In this document: piece by piece, positions 22,462 through 30,527 of the stretch | Position numbering within the stretch: the stretch's first letter is position 1 | How the letters are laid out: the number at the start of each line of letters is the position of its first letter | Assembly: GCF_051851555.1 (NCBI RefSeq) | Contig: NZ_JBPDVH010000005.1 | Location: forward strand, 62,001 to 126,000 | DNA from: Lonepinella sp051851555 | GTDB lineage: Bacteria > Pseudomonadota > Gammaproteobacteria > Enterobacterales > Pasteurellaceae | Reading direction: 5' to 3' | DNA length: 64,000 nucleotides | Notes under the pieces: generated by a model | What the model saw: the letters and a program-made list of their open reading frames with translations, nothing else | Told to the model about the DNA's origin: nothing | Databases searched by the model: none | Program-made: the position numbers and the translations under genes

Positions 22462-22869
22462 TTAATTCTTTAACAACCCAGAAGAACCCTCTTTATAATC
22501 CTTTGGTGGGGCTTCAGGCTCAACTGCCGTGGATTTTTCTGAATTCATAAAACTTTGCAAAAACAAACTTTTGTTGTTCGCATCAGGTAAAAGTTGTTCA
22601 GAAGATTTGGCAAGATGACGGTAAATTTTCTGATAATCTTGCGCCAAGGTTTTAAATAAATCGGCACTTTCAGCAAAATGTTTTTCTAATAATTGTTTTT
22701 GCGTGTCTAATTCTTGTTTGGTTTGTGACAACTCTTTGGCTGTTTCTGTTTGTTTTTTGACGGAACCCTTGGTTAGGCTAATTAACACGTAAGCTAAAAT
22801 AAACCCGATAAAGAAACCAATGCCTGCCACTAACCACATTTCATTTGACCAGTTCTGAATATTTTGCAT
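22462..22869 (-). CDS. zapG: ZapG (YhcB, DUF1043) cell-division-associated membrane protein
   Basis: 135 residues. One N-terminal membrane helix (about residues 11-31, WLVAGIGFFIGFILAYVLISL) is followed by a coiled coil (residues 38-70, KKQTETAKELSQTKQELDTQ) and a disordered proline-rich tail. This is the DUF1043/YhcB layout, an inner-membrane protein linked to cell division and envelope growth. Length is typical. It is convergent with prmB and separated from it by a hairpin terminator. Confidence 0.88.
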   Translation of the reverse strand: MQNIQNWSNEMWLVAGIGFFIGFILAYVLISLTKGSVKKQTETAKELSQTKQELDTQKQLLEKHFAESADLFKTLAQDYQKIYRHLAKSSEQLLPDANNKSLFLQSFMNSEKSTAVEPEAPPKDYKEGSSGLLKN

Positions 22870-23033
22870 AATGCCCCCTTAATGTTATTGTTAATGCAAG
22901 ATATAAAACTATTGTCTTATCATAGCGTTAAATTTTGCGTTTGTCTTGTATGATTTTCGTTTTTTGAGAGAAAAGTGCGGTTATTTTTTGTTTATTTTTT
23001 CATACATGGCTGGCTTTTCTCTGATAAACCTTG

Positions 23034-23184
23034 TATAATCGCACGACCCTGTAAATGTAGCGGTTTTCCCACCGCACATTATTTGTCGAGATCGCACTCG
23101 AAGGGGTGATGATTGAGATCAATGGTTGTGTTTGAAATTGGTTCAAACACTGGGTATTAATATTTAATATTGGTAATTTAATTA
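23034..23184 (+). promoter_or_regulatory. Promoter -10 and probable L13 autoregulatory leader of rplM
   Basis: TATAAT at 23034-23039 gives a start near 23046 and a leader of about 140 bases. It contains a strong hairpin GTGTTTGAA (23128-23136) / TTCAAACAC (23142-23150) and a TCGAGATCGCACTCGA hairpin upstream. Gammaproteobacterial rplM leaders are known targets of L13 autoregulation; that this one works so is inferred. The 22870-23184 gap holds no gene. Confidence 0.5.
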
Positions 23185-23613
23185 ATGAAAACTTTTGTAG
23201 CAAAACCAGAAACAGTAAAACGTGACTGGTATGTAGTAGATGCGACAGGTAAAACGTTAGGTCGTTTAGCCACTGAATTAGCTCGTCGCCTTCGTGGTAA
23301 ACATAAAGCGGAATACACGCCACACGTTGATACTGGCGATTATATCGTGGTAATCAATGCGGAGAAAGTAGCCGTAACAGGTCGTAAAGCAGACGACAAA
23401 ATTTACTACTGGCACACTGGCTATGTAGGCGGTATCAAACAAGCGACTTTTAAAGAAATGATTGCTCGCCGTCCAGAAGCAGTGATTGAAATTGCGGTGA
23501 AAGGTATGTTGCCAAAAGGTCCATTAGGCCGTGCAATGTTCCGCAAATTGAAAGTGTACGCAGGTTCACAACATGAACACGCTGCACAACAACCACAAGT
23601 TTTAGATATTTAA
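23185..23613 (+). CDS. rplM: 50S ribosomal protein L13
   Basis: 142 residues, the standard length. Conserved start MKTFVAKPETVKRDWYVVDATGKTLGRLATELA and the KGMLPKGPLGRAMFRKLKVYAG block identify L13, an early-assembly protein of the large subunit. It forms the usual two-gene operon with rpsI, 15 bases downstream. A long structured leader lies upstream, consistent with feedback by L13. Confidence 0.98.
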   Translation: MKTFVAKPETVKRDWYVVDATGKTLGRLATELARRLRGKHKAEYTPHVDTGDYIVVINAEKVAVTGRKADDKIYYWHTGYVGGIKQATFKEMIARRPEAVIEIAVKGMLPKGPLGRAMFRKLKVYAGSQHEHAAQQPQVLDI

Positions 23614-23628
23614 TCACGGAGCAGAAAA

Positions 23629-24024
23629 ATGACAGCAGCAAATCAAAACTACGGCACAGGTCGCCGCAAAAGCTCTTCAGCTCGTGTATTTATCAAACCG
23701 GGCAATGGTAACATCACCATTAACCAACGTTCTTTAGACGTATACTTCGGTCGTGAAACATCACGTATGATCGTACGTCAACCATTAGAACTCGTTGAGT
23801 TGACAGATAAATTAGACCTTTACATCACTGTAACTGGTGGTGGTATTTCTGGTCAAGCGGGTGCAATCCGTCACGGTATCACTCGTGCATTGATGGCATA
23901 CGACGAATCTTTACGTCCAGCATTACGTGCTGCGGGCTTTGTTACCCGTGATGCTCGTCGTGTTGAACGTAAAAAAGTGGGTTTACACAAAGCACGTCGT
24001 CGTCCACAATACTCAAAACGTTAA
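23629..24024 (+). CDS. rpsI: 30S ribosomal protein S9
   Basis: 131 residues. YGTGRRKSSSARVFIKPGNG at the start and the basic tail ending KARRRPQYSKR, which reaches the P-site tRNA in the ribosome, define S9. Second gene of the rplM-rpsI operon, with GGAGCAGAAAA ahead of the start. A perfect hairpin terminator follows. Confidence 0.98.
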   Translation: MTAANQNYGTGRRKSSSARVFIKPGNGNITINQRSLDVYFGRETSRMIVRQPLELVELTDKLDLYITVTGGGISGQAGAIRHGITRALMAYDESLRPALRAAGFVTRDARRVERKKVGLHKARRRPQYSKR

Positions 24025-24048
24025 TTTTTTATTTTTCGTTTTATACAG

Positions 24049-24083
24049 AAATTGCAAGTCGAAAGGCTTGCAATTTTTTTGTC
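24049..24083 (+). terminator. rplM-rpsI terminator
   Basis: AAATTGCAAG (24049-24058), 8-base loop, CTTGCAATTT (24067-24076), Ts to 24080. Confidence 0.9.
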
Positions 24084-24161
24084 TATTTTTGGCGAAAAGC
24101 GCGGTGTTTTTTCACATCTTTTTAATAATCATTTTTATTTTAAAATAATAGGAAATAACAC

Positions 24162-24358
24162 TTGCTTTAATAGGGGATTAATGTTTTAATACGCCCCAGC
24201 TAGACGATAGTTTATAAAATGCGTTATTAGTTCTTCCGTATCACAAGTTTTAAATTTGTTCTTGGATTTTTATTAATATCAGTTTCTATATCCCTTCTTA
24301 GCGTTATTGCTTGCATTTCCAAGCGCAAATTTAAATTTTAAAATATAAGGAAGACAAC
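24162..24358 (+). promoter_or_regulatory. Promoter and long cold-shock leader
   Basis: TTGCTT (24162-24167), 17-base spacer, TTTAAT (24185-24190); start near 24197, leaving about 160 untranslated bases before the csp start. Long thermosensing leaders of this size are usual for cspA-type genes. No gene is seen in 24025-24358. Confidence 0.55.
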
Positions 24359-24571
24359 ATGTCTAAATTAAACGGTTCTGTAAAATGGTTCAACTCTGAT
24401 AAAGGTTTTGGTTTCATCACTCCAGCAAATGGCGGAAAAGATTTATTCGTTCATTTCTCTGGTATCGTGGGTGACAACTACAAAACCTTAAACGAAGGTG
24501 ACAACGTAGAATATAATGTACAAGATTCTCAACGTGGTCCTGCGGCAATTGATGTTGTTGTGATTAAATAA
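24359..24571 (+). CDS. CspA-type cold-shock protein
   Basis: 70 residues, a single cold-shock domain. RNP1 (KGFGFI at residues 16-21) and RNP2 (LFVHF at 29-33) are intact, as is the start GSVKWFN. It binds single-stranded RNA/DNA and melts RNA structure. The long leader supports a cold-induced CspA-like member rather than CspD; paralogue naming within the family is uncertain. AAGGAAG precedes the start. Confidence 0.93.
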   Translation: MSKLNGSVKWFNSDKGFGFITPANGGKDLFVHFSGIVGDNYKTLNEGDNVEYNVQDSQRGPAAIDVVVIK

Positions 24572-24593
24572 TAAATTATTTATTGCGAATTTT

Positions 24594-24623
24594 AATCCCC
24601 AGATAATTTCTGGGGATTTTTTT
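24594..24623 (+). terminator. csp terminator
   Basis: AATCCCCAG (24594-24602), 7-base loop, CTGGGGATT (24610-24618), T run to 24623. Confidence 0.9.
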
Positions 24624-24645
24624 ATATTGGGTGTTAAATATAGGT

Positions 24646-25485
24646 TTATAAAATAATGGTTTTATTTTGGAATACAAATAGCCGATCATGAATCGCCAAA
24701 TCTAATGCACGACTTAATACGGTTTTTTCCACATCACGTCCCGCTTTCATCATCATTTCTGCGGAATAAGTATGATCCACATTGATGACATTTTGCATAA
24801 TAATCGGGCCTTCATCTAATTCATTATTAATAAAATGTGCGGTTGCCCCAATAATTTTTACCCCACGTTCATAAGCCCGTTTATAGGGATTGGCACCAAT
24901 AAAGGCCGGTAAAAAAGAATGGTGAATATTGATCACTCGATTTGGATAACGAGCCACAAATTCGGGATTTAATACACGCATATATTTGGCGAGCACAATA
25001 AAATCAGGCTGATATTCATCAATTTTGTCGGCCAATAATTTATCATGTTCTACACGGGTTAAATTTTCGTGACTAATACAATGAAAAGGCACATCAAAGC
25101 GTTCTACGAGAGAACGTAAATGTTCATGATTGCCAACGACCGCCGCAATATCAAGATCTAAGCCGCCATAATAGGTTTTCATTAATATATCGCCTAAACA
25201 ATGGGCCTCTTTGGTGACTAAAATTACAATACGTTTTTTTCGGCAACTATCAATTAAACGGCAGTTTGTCCCTTGTGGTAAACTAAAATTTAAATCCGCT
25301 AGCAAGGTTTCTTCATTAAAAATACCTTGTAATTCGGTGCGCATAAAGAAATGTTTGGTTTCAAAATCCACAAATTCGTTATTATGTATAATATTTAATT
25401 GGTGCTTATAACAAATATTCGTAATCTTTGCGATAAGTCCTTTATCATCAGGACAGTCGGTTAATAAAATTTTATTTTCAATCAT
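24646..25485 (-). CDS. purU: Formyltetrahydrofolate deformylase PurU
   Basis: 279 residues. N-terminal ACT domain (residues 5-80, LTDCPDDKGLIAKI), then a formyltransferase-fold catalytic domain with NIHHSFLPAF near 200 and GATAHFIN-ELDEGPII near 220-235. It hydrolyses 10-formyl-THF to formate and THF, balancing one-carbon units and feeding PurT. Length matches. The gene is on the minus strand, facing csp. Confidence 0.95.
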   Translation of the reverse strand: MIENKILLTDCPDDKGLIAKITNICYKHQLNIIHNNEFVDFETKHFFMRTELQGIFNEETLLADLNFSLPQGTNCRLIDSCRKKRIVILVTKEAHCLGDILMKTYYGGLDLDIAAVVGNHEHLRSLVERFDVPFHCISHENLTRVEHDKLLADKIDEYQPDFIVLAKYMRVLNPEFVARYPNRVINIHHSFLPAFIGANPYKRAYERGVKIIGATAHFINNELDEGPIIMQNVINVDHTYSAEMMMKAGRDVEKTVLSRALDLAIHDRLFVFQNKTIIL

Positions 25486-25511
25486 ATGCGTTTTCTTTGT
25501 ATTGGAGATAA

Positions 25512-25539
25512 ATAAAACCCATTAATTAATGGGTTTTAT
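25512..25539. terminator. Palindromic terminator between hns and purU
   Basis: ATAAAACCC, a 10-base self-complementary centre, and GGGTTTTAT make a 28-base perfect palindrome; on the minus strand it ends hns. Confidence 0.75.
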
Positions 25540-25556
25540 CGGAAAAGTGAGGCGAA

Positions 25557-25955
25557 TTAGATTTTAAAATCGTCTAAGGATTTTCCCGCATCTAAGGCAT
25601 TTTTAATGGCTTTCGGCGTACGACCTTGACCACTCCAAGTACGTTGTTCACCATTGTCATCAATATATTGATATTTTGCAGGCAGTGAAGTGCGTTGTTT
25701 TTTGACTTTGTTTTCTGCATGATTATCAATTAATTCAGATAAAGAAATCCCTTTTTCTTTCAGTTCAGCTTGATATTTTTTTATCAGTTCTTGACGTGCT
25801 TTGATTTCCGCCACTTGCGCCTCGGCTGCTTTACGTTTTTCATCAATAATAAGTTGTAATTTTTCTAAGACTTTTTCCGCTTTGGCTAAGTCAATCGTAT
25901 TAATTACCGCACGTAAGCTACGTAAGTTAGTTAATACATTTACGAGGTCACTCAT
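25557..25955 (-). CDS. hns: H-NS family nucleoid protein
   Basis: 132 residues. N-terminal helices and coiled coil for oligomerisation (residues 1-75), a linker, then the DNA-binding motif TWSGQGRTPKAI near residue 108. H-NS binds AT-rich DNA, compacts the nucleoid and silences transferred genes, including prophages such as the one in this window. Length and motif are typical. Divergent from lysW. Confidence 0.94.
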   Translation of the reverse strand: MSDLVNVLTNLRSLRAVINTIDLAKAEKVLEKLQLIIDEKRKAAEAQVAEIKARQELIKKYQAELKEKGISLSELIDNHAENKVKKQRTSLPAKYQYIDDNGEQRTWSGQGRTPKAIKNALDAGKSLDDFKI

Positions 25956-26074
25956 ATTATATCTCCAGTGATAAGTTAATTTAAAATTAGATATGAATAA
26001 TCATATCCTTATTATTGTTTTTTGTAAATATTTTGTTTTTTACGGAAATAATGAAAAAATATTTTTGATACCTA

Positions 26075-26103
26075 TTGGCATTTGTCTATTATTGAGGTAA
26101 TCT
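26075..26103 (+). promoter_or_regulatory. Promoter of the lysine-riboswitch transcript
   Basis: TTGGCA (26075-26080), 17-base spacer, TAATCT (26098-26103); start near 26110, just before the riboswitch. Confidence 0.55.
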
Positions 26104-26118
26104 TTGCACATCCTACAA

Positions 26119-26308
26119 ATGTAGAGGTGCGGATATTATAAGTATTTTTTCCGAGTGGATAACGATGAAGAAAAAGGAAAGGAATATTCGCCGAAATCAA
26201 TTAAAAGTCATTTTAATTGGTTGGTGACGTTATCGAAAGAAACGTTACTGTCATAGTCGAGGGTGTAATTTATTACGCCACTTTATTTACTATGGAGCGC
26301 TACTGTTA
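26119..26308 (+). promoter_or_regulatory. Lysine riboswitch (L box)
   Basis: About 190 bases with L-box landmarks in order: TAGAGGTGC (26122-26130), AGTA (26141-26144), AAGGAAAGGAA, then CGCCGAAA (about 26190-26197), a long P4/P5-type hairpin around ACGTTATCGAAAGAAACGT, CTGTCAT, and the closing GGAGCGCTACTG. No terminator T run follows, so control is probably by hiding the ribosome site, as is usual in Gram-negatives. In Pasteurellaceae this riboswitch is known upstream of the LysW transporter, the gene found here. Confidence 0.82.
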
Positions 26309-26402
26309 GGGGTGGTTTTTACTGCCTTTATTGCTAAATTATTTTCATTGGTTTTATGATGAAAGTAATGTCAGTGGTTCTCCCTTACTTTAGGTAGAAC
26401 GT

Positions 26403-27941
26403 ATGGATCTTATCGATTTTTCCTCCTCAATTTGGTCGGTTGTACCGCCATTATTAGCGCTCGGGTTGGCGATTATTACCCGTAAAGTCTTGTTGTCATT
26501 AAGTATTGGTATTATTGTGGGTGCTTTAATGCTCACCAATGCTCAGGCGGGGTCAACACTGAGTTATCTTTTTGAACGTGTCTCTTCATTAATTTATGAA
26601 GTGGACGAACAAGGTCAGTTTGCTTTCAATGACAGCAATCTTCATATTATTCTTTTCTTATTATTGCTGGGCATTTTAACCGCACTTTTGAGCGTGTCGG
26701 GCAGTAATCAAGCCTTTGCAGAATGGGCGCAGAAACGCATTAAAGGACGTCGTGGTGCGAAATTAATGGCGGCCTGTTTGGTGTTTGTGACATTTATTGA
26801 TGACTATTTTCATAGTTTAGCGGTAGGCGCCATTGCACGTCCGGTGACCGATAAATTCCACGTTTCACGTGCAAAATTGGCTTATATTTTAGACTCCACC
26901 GCCGCGCCAATGTGCGTGATGATGCCCGTTTCCAGTTGGGGTGCCTATATTATGACCCTGATTGCGGGCTTATTAGCAGAACATGCTATTACCGGTTATT
27001 CGCCATTTAGTGCCTTTATGACCATGAGTGCGATGAATTTCTATGCGATTTTTTCGATGATTATGGTTTTTGTGGTGGCTTATTTTTCTTTTGATATTGG
27101 CCCTATGGCTCGTCATGAACAATTAGCGTTAGCACAAGCGACAGAAGAAAGTGAAATGCAAGAGCAAAGCTCGGGGAAAGTGCGCAATTTGGTGTTGCCA
27201 ATTATCACCTTGATTGTCGCCACCGTAGCAATGATGATGAAAACCGGTAATGATGTGTTAAGTGCAGATGGTAAACCGTTTAGCGTGTTGGGCGCCTTTG
27301 AGAATACCACCGTTGGGATTTCCTTGGTGGTAGGGGGTGTTTGTGCCTTAGTGGTATCGAGCTTATTAATTTTAGCTAACCGCAATGTGAGTTTAAACGA
27401 ATACGGTAAATCTTGGTGGGTGGGTGTGAAATCCATGTTAGGCGCCATTGCCATTTTATTCTTCGCTTGGACGATTAATAAAATTGTGGGCGATATGCAA
27501 ACGGGGAAATACTTGTCTACCTTAATTTCTGACAATTTAAATCCAGCCTTTTTACCGGCAATCCTCTTTGTTTTAGGGGCGGCCATGGCCTTTTCAACGG
27601 GGACGAGTTGGGGAACTTTTGGGATTATGTTACCGATTGCGGCTGCTATTGCGGTGAATGCCTCACCGGAATTATTGTTACCTTGCTTGTCAGCGGTCAT
27701 GGCGGGGGCGGTATGTGGTGACCATTGTTCACCTGTTTCAGATACCACGATTTTATCCTCAACGGGAGCGAAATGTAACCATATTGATCATGTGACCACA
27801 CAGTTGCCTTATGCGTTATTAGTGGCATTAGCGACCACCATTGGCTATTTAGTGATCGGTTTCACTCAGTCTGGTTGGTTAGGTTTTATTACGACGGGTG
27901 TCGTGTTGTTTATGACGATATTGATCAGTAGAAAACGCTAA
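26403..27941 (+). CDS. lysW: NhaC-family transporter, probable lysine transporter LysW
   Basis: 512 residues with about 11-12 hydrophobic segments. NhaC/Na+:H+ antiporter superfamily features are present: TFIDDYFHSLAVG near residue 140, STAAPMCVMMPVSSWGAY near 170, and GDHCSPVSDTTILSSTGA near 440. By sequence alone it would be called an Na+/H+ antiporter. The lysine riboswitch directly upstream points to lysine uptake, matching the LysW assignment made from comparative genomics. ATG 26403 is preceded by a modest AGGTAGAA site. It is monocistronic, with a hairpin terminator after it. Confidence 0.85.
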   Translation: MDLIDFSSSIWSVVPPLLALGLAIITRKVLLSLSIGIIVGALMLTNAQAGSTLSYLFERVSSLIYEVDEQGQFAFNDSNLHIILFLLLLGILTALLSVSGSNQAFAEWAQKRIKGRRGAKLMAACLVFVTFIDDYFHSLAVGAIARPVTDKFHVSRAKLAYILDSTAAPMCVMMPVSSWGAYIMTLIAGLLAEHAITGYSPFSAFMTMSAMNFYAIFSMIMVFVVAYFSFDIGPMARHEQLALAQATEESEMQEQSSGKVRNLVLPIITLIVATVAMMMKTGNDVLSADGKPFSVLGAFENTTVGISLVVGGVCALVVSSLLILANRNVSLNEYGKSWWVGVKSMLGAIAILFFAWTINKIVGDMQTGKYLSTLISDNLNPAFLPAILFVLGAAMAFSTGTSWGTFGIMLPIAAAIAVNASPELLLPCLSAVMAGAVCGDHCSPVSDTTILSSTGAKCNHIDHVTTQLPYALLVALATTIGYLVIGFTQSGWLGFITTGVVLFMTILISRKR

Positions 27942-27995
27942 AATTGTGAACTGATGAAAATTTTTAAATAAAATTTTATTTTGTTTTGTTTTTAT

Positions 27996-28022
27996 AAAAT
28001 GCGGCTTTATGTCGCATTTTTT
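27996..28022 (+). terminator. lysW terminator
   Basis: AAAATGCG (27996-28003), 9-base loop, CGCATTTT (28013-28020), further Ts. Confidence 0.75.
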
Positions 28023-28116
28023 ATTTTTTGAGTTATTTTTATTTATTAAATATGGTTATTTTAATAAATTTAGAATTTTATTCTGATTAATTTGAGTTTA
28101 ATGGCAAAAAAAAGAA

Positions 28117-28144
28117 TAGACAATTAATCAAAATTTAGTACACT
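28117..28144 (+). promoter_or_regulatory. Probable ilvIH promoter
   Basis: TAGACA (28117-28122), 16-base spacer, TACACT (28139-28144), about 90 bases before ilvI. No leader peptide rich in Ile, Val or Leu codons is visible, so classical attenuation is unlikely. Confidence 0.4.
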
Positions 28145-28232
28145 GACCTTACAGTGATACCGAACAGGGTACTTGAAGTGAAAAGTGCGGTTAAAATTCG
28201 GCAAGAATAATGAGTAAAAACGGAGTGATTTT

Positions 28233-29951
28233 ATGAAGAAATTATCAGGCGCAGAAATGGTTGTGCAGTCGTTGCGTGATCAGGGAGTAAAATTTTTGTT
28301 TGGCTATCCAGGTGGATCGGTGTTAGATATTTATGACGCTATCCATACGTTAGGGGGTATTGAGCATGTGTTGGTTCGTCATGAACAAGCCGCCGTGCAT
28401 ATGGCTGATGGTTATGCGCGTTCTACGGGGGAAGTGGGTTGCGTGTTAGTGACTTCAGGCCCAGGGGCGACCAATGCGATTACGGGGATCGCCACCGCCT
28501 ATGCGGATTCCGTGCCGTTGGTGGTTTTAACGGGGCAAGTTCCCTCTAATTTAATTGGCACCGACGCATTCCAAGAGTGCGATACCATTGGGATTACCCG
28601 CCCTGTGGTGAAACACAGCTTTATTATTCAATATCCTGAACAGATTCCAGAAATCATTAAAAAAGCCTTTTATATTGCCTCTACGGGGCGACCGGGTCCT
28701 GTGGTGATTGATATTCCTAAAGATATGGTCAATCCGGCGAATAAATATCCTTATGAATATCCAAAAGAGGTGAGCTTACGTTCTTATAACCCAAATTCGC
28801 AAGGTCATAAAGGGCAAATTAAAAAAGCCTTAAAAGCCTTATTGGTGGCGAAAAAACCGGTGTTGTACGTAGGCGGCGGGGTGGTGATTAACAACAGCAG
28901 TGACAAAGTACGTCAATTTGCCAAATTATTAAATTTACCGGTGACGTCGTCCTTAATGGGATTGGGAGCGTATCCCTCAACGGATCGCCAATTCTTAGGT
29001 ATGCTTGGCATGCACGGGACTTATGAGGCCAACTGTGCCATGCACGATTCCGATTTGATTTTAGGGGTTGGGGTACGCTTTGATGATCGTACCACCAACA
29101 ATGTAAAAAAATATTGTCCACATGCCAAAATCATTCAAATTGATATTGACCCAACCTCAATTTCAAAAAATATTCCGGCCGCCATTCCGATTGTTGGCAG
29201 TGTGGATAATGTGTTTAGTGAATTTTTAGCCTTATTACAAGATGAAAATTTAGCCAAATCTCAATCGGATTTAACGGAATGGTGGCAACAAATCGCTCAA
29301 TGGAAAGCGAAAAAATGCCTTGAATTTGACCGCACTTCGAAAGAAATTAAGCCACAAGCGGTAATCGAAACCATTTATCGCTTAACCAAAGGCGACGCTT
29401 ATATTGCCTCTGATGTGGGACAACATCAGATGTTCGTGGCGTTACATTATCCCTTTGATGAACCACGCCGTTGGATCAACTCAGGCGGTGCAGGCACCAT
29501 GGGCTTTGGTTTGCCGGCAGCGATTGGGGTGAAATTTGCGCACCCAGACAGCACCGTGGTGTGTGTAACGGGGGATGGCAGTATTCAAATGAATATTCAA
29601 GAACTGTCCACCGTCAAACAATATGACACGCCCGTTGTGATTGTGAGCTTAAATAACCGTTTCTTAGGCATGGTGAAACAATGGCAAGATTTGATTTATT
29701 CAGGTCGCCATTCGCAAGTGTATATGAATTCGTTGCCTGATTTTACGAAATTAGCCGAGGCCTACGGACATGTGGGGATTCAAATTAATCACGCTGATGA
29801 ATTAGAAGAAAAACTCACCCAAGCCTTTGCCATTAAAGATAAATTAGTCTTTGTGGATGTGTTGATCGACGCCACCGAAAATGTGTATCCAATGCAAATA
29901 CGGGGTGGGGCAATGAATGAAATGTTGTTAGGCGCACCAGAAAAAGAATAA
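28233..29951 (+). CDS. ilvI: Acetolactate synthase III large subunit
   Basis: 572 residues. TPP- and FAD-dependent enzyme joining pyruvate units to acetolactate or acetohydroxybutyrate, the first common step of valine, leucine and isoleucine synthesis. The catalytic Glu lies in VRHEQAAVHMADGYAR (near residue 50); the TPP/Mg motif GDGSIQMNIQELSTVKQYDTPV is near 445-475 with N-N-R-F-L-G-M. Length is normal. It is followed after 11 bases by ilvH. A USS (28186-28196) lies in its upstream region. Confidence 0.96.
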   Translation: MKKLSGAEMVVQSLRDQGVKFLFGYPGGSVLDIYDAIHTLGGIEHVLVRHEQAAVHMADGYARSTGEVGCVLVTSGPGATNAITGIATAYADSVPLVVLTGQVPSNLIGTDAFQECDTIGITRPVVKHSFIIQYPEQIPEIIKKAFYIASTGRPGPVVIDIPKDMVNPANKYPYEYPKEVSLRSYNPNSQGHKGQIKKALKALLVAKKPVLYVGGGVVINNSSDKVRQFAKLLNLPVTSSLMGLGAYPSTDRQFLGMLGMHGTYEANCAMHDSDLILGVGVRFDDRTTNNVKKYCPHAKIIQIDIDPTSISKNIPAAIPIVGSVDNVFSEFLALLQDENLAKSQSDLTEWWQQIAQWKAKKCLEFDRTSKEIKPQAVIETIYRLTKGDAYIASDVGQHQMFVALHYPFDEPRRWINSGGAGTMGFGLPAAIGVKFAHPDSTVVCVTGDGSIQMNIQELSTVKQYDTPVVIVSLNNRFLGMVKQWQDLIYSGRHSQVYMNSLPDFTKLAEAYGHVGIQINHADELEEKLTQAFAIKDKLVFVDVLIDATENVYPMQIRGGAMNEMLLGAPEKE

Positions 29952-29962
29952 GGAGAAACAAA

Positions 29963-30454
29963 ATGCGTAGAATTTTATCAGTATTATTAGAAAATGAATC
30001 TGGTGCCTTATCCCGTGTGGTCGCCTTATTTTCACAACGTGCGTTTAACATTGAAAGTCTAACCGTGGCGCCCACAGATGATCCGACCCTTTCACGGATG
30101 ACCATTGAAGCCTCGGGTGATGAACAAGTATTAGAACAAATTGAAAAGCAATTACATAAACTGGTTGATGTGTTTAAAGTGATCAGTTTAAGCGATTGCG
30201 ATCATGTGGAACGTGAAGTGATGTTGGTTAAAGTACGTGCGACAGGCACGTCACGTGACGAGATCAAACGCTTAGCCGATATTTTCCGAGGTCAAATCGT
30301 GGATGTGACAACCAAATCTTATACTGTTCAGCTATCGGGTACCAAAGATAAATTGGATGCGTTTATTCATGCGTTAAAAGAAGAAACCAATGTGTTAGAG
30401 ATTGTGCGTTCAGGTTTGATTAGCCTTTCTCGGGGCGAAAAAAATATGCTGTAA
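29963..30454 (+). CDS. ilvH: Acetolactate synthase small (regulatory) subunit
   Basis: 163 residues. N-terminal ACT domain with LLENESGALSRVVALFSQRAFNIESL (residues 6-31), binding valine for feedback control, and the C-terminal AHAS small-subunit domain. It partners with IlvI; E. coli IlvH is about 163 residues. AAGGAGAAA lies ahead of the start and a hairpin terminator follows that is shared with dacB. Confidence 0.96.
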   Translation: MRRILSVLLENESGALSRVVALFSQRAFNIESLTVAPTDDPTLSRMTIEASGDEQVLEQIEKQLHKLVDVFKVISLSDCDHVEREVMLVKVRATGTSRDEIKRLADIFRGQIVDVTTKSYTVQLSGTKDKLDAFIHALKEETNVLEIVRSGLISLSRGEKNML

Positions 30455-30483
30455 TGAGCGTTTTATTTTATCTTATGATAAAA

Positions 30484-30515
30484 AAGGGTTCTCAATATGG
30501 AGAACCCTTATTTTT
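30484..30515. terminator. Bidirectional terminator ilvH/dacB
   Basis: AAGGGTTCTC (30484-30493), 6-base loop, GAGAACCCTT (30500-30509), with A and T runs on both sides. Confidence 0.85.
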
Positions 30516-30527
30516 CTTAGCGCAACG

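Noticed and set aside
26403..27941. Plain Na+/H+ antiporter call
   Set aside because: Set aside in favour of LysW because of the lysine riboswitch; an ion-antiport role is still possible.
27942..28232. ilv leader peptide and attenuator
   Set aside because: No short frame rich in Ile/Val/Leu codons and no attenuator hairpin next to ilvI.
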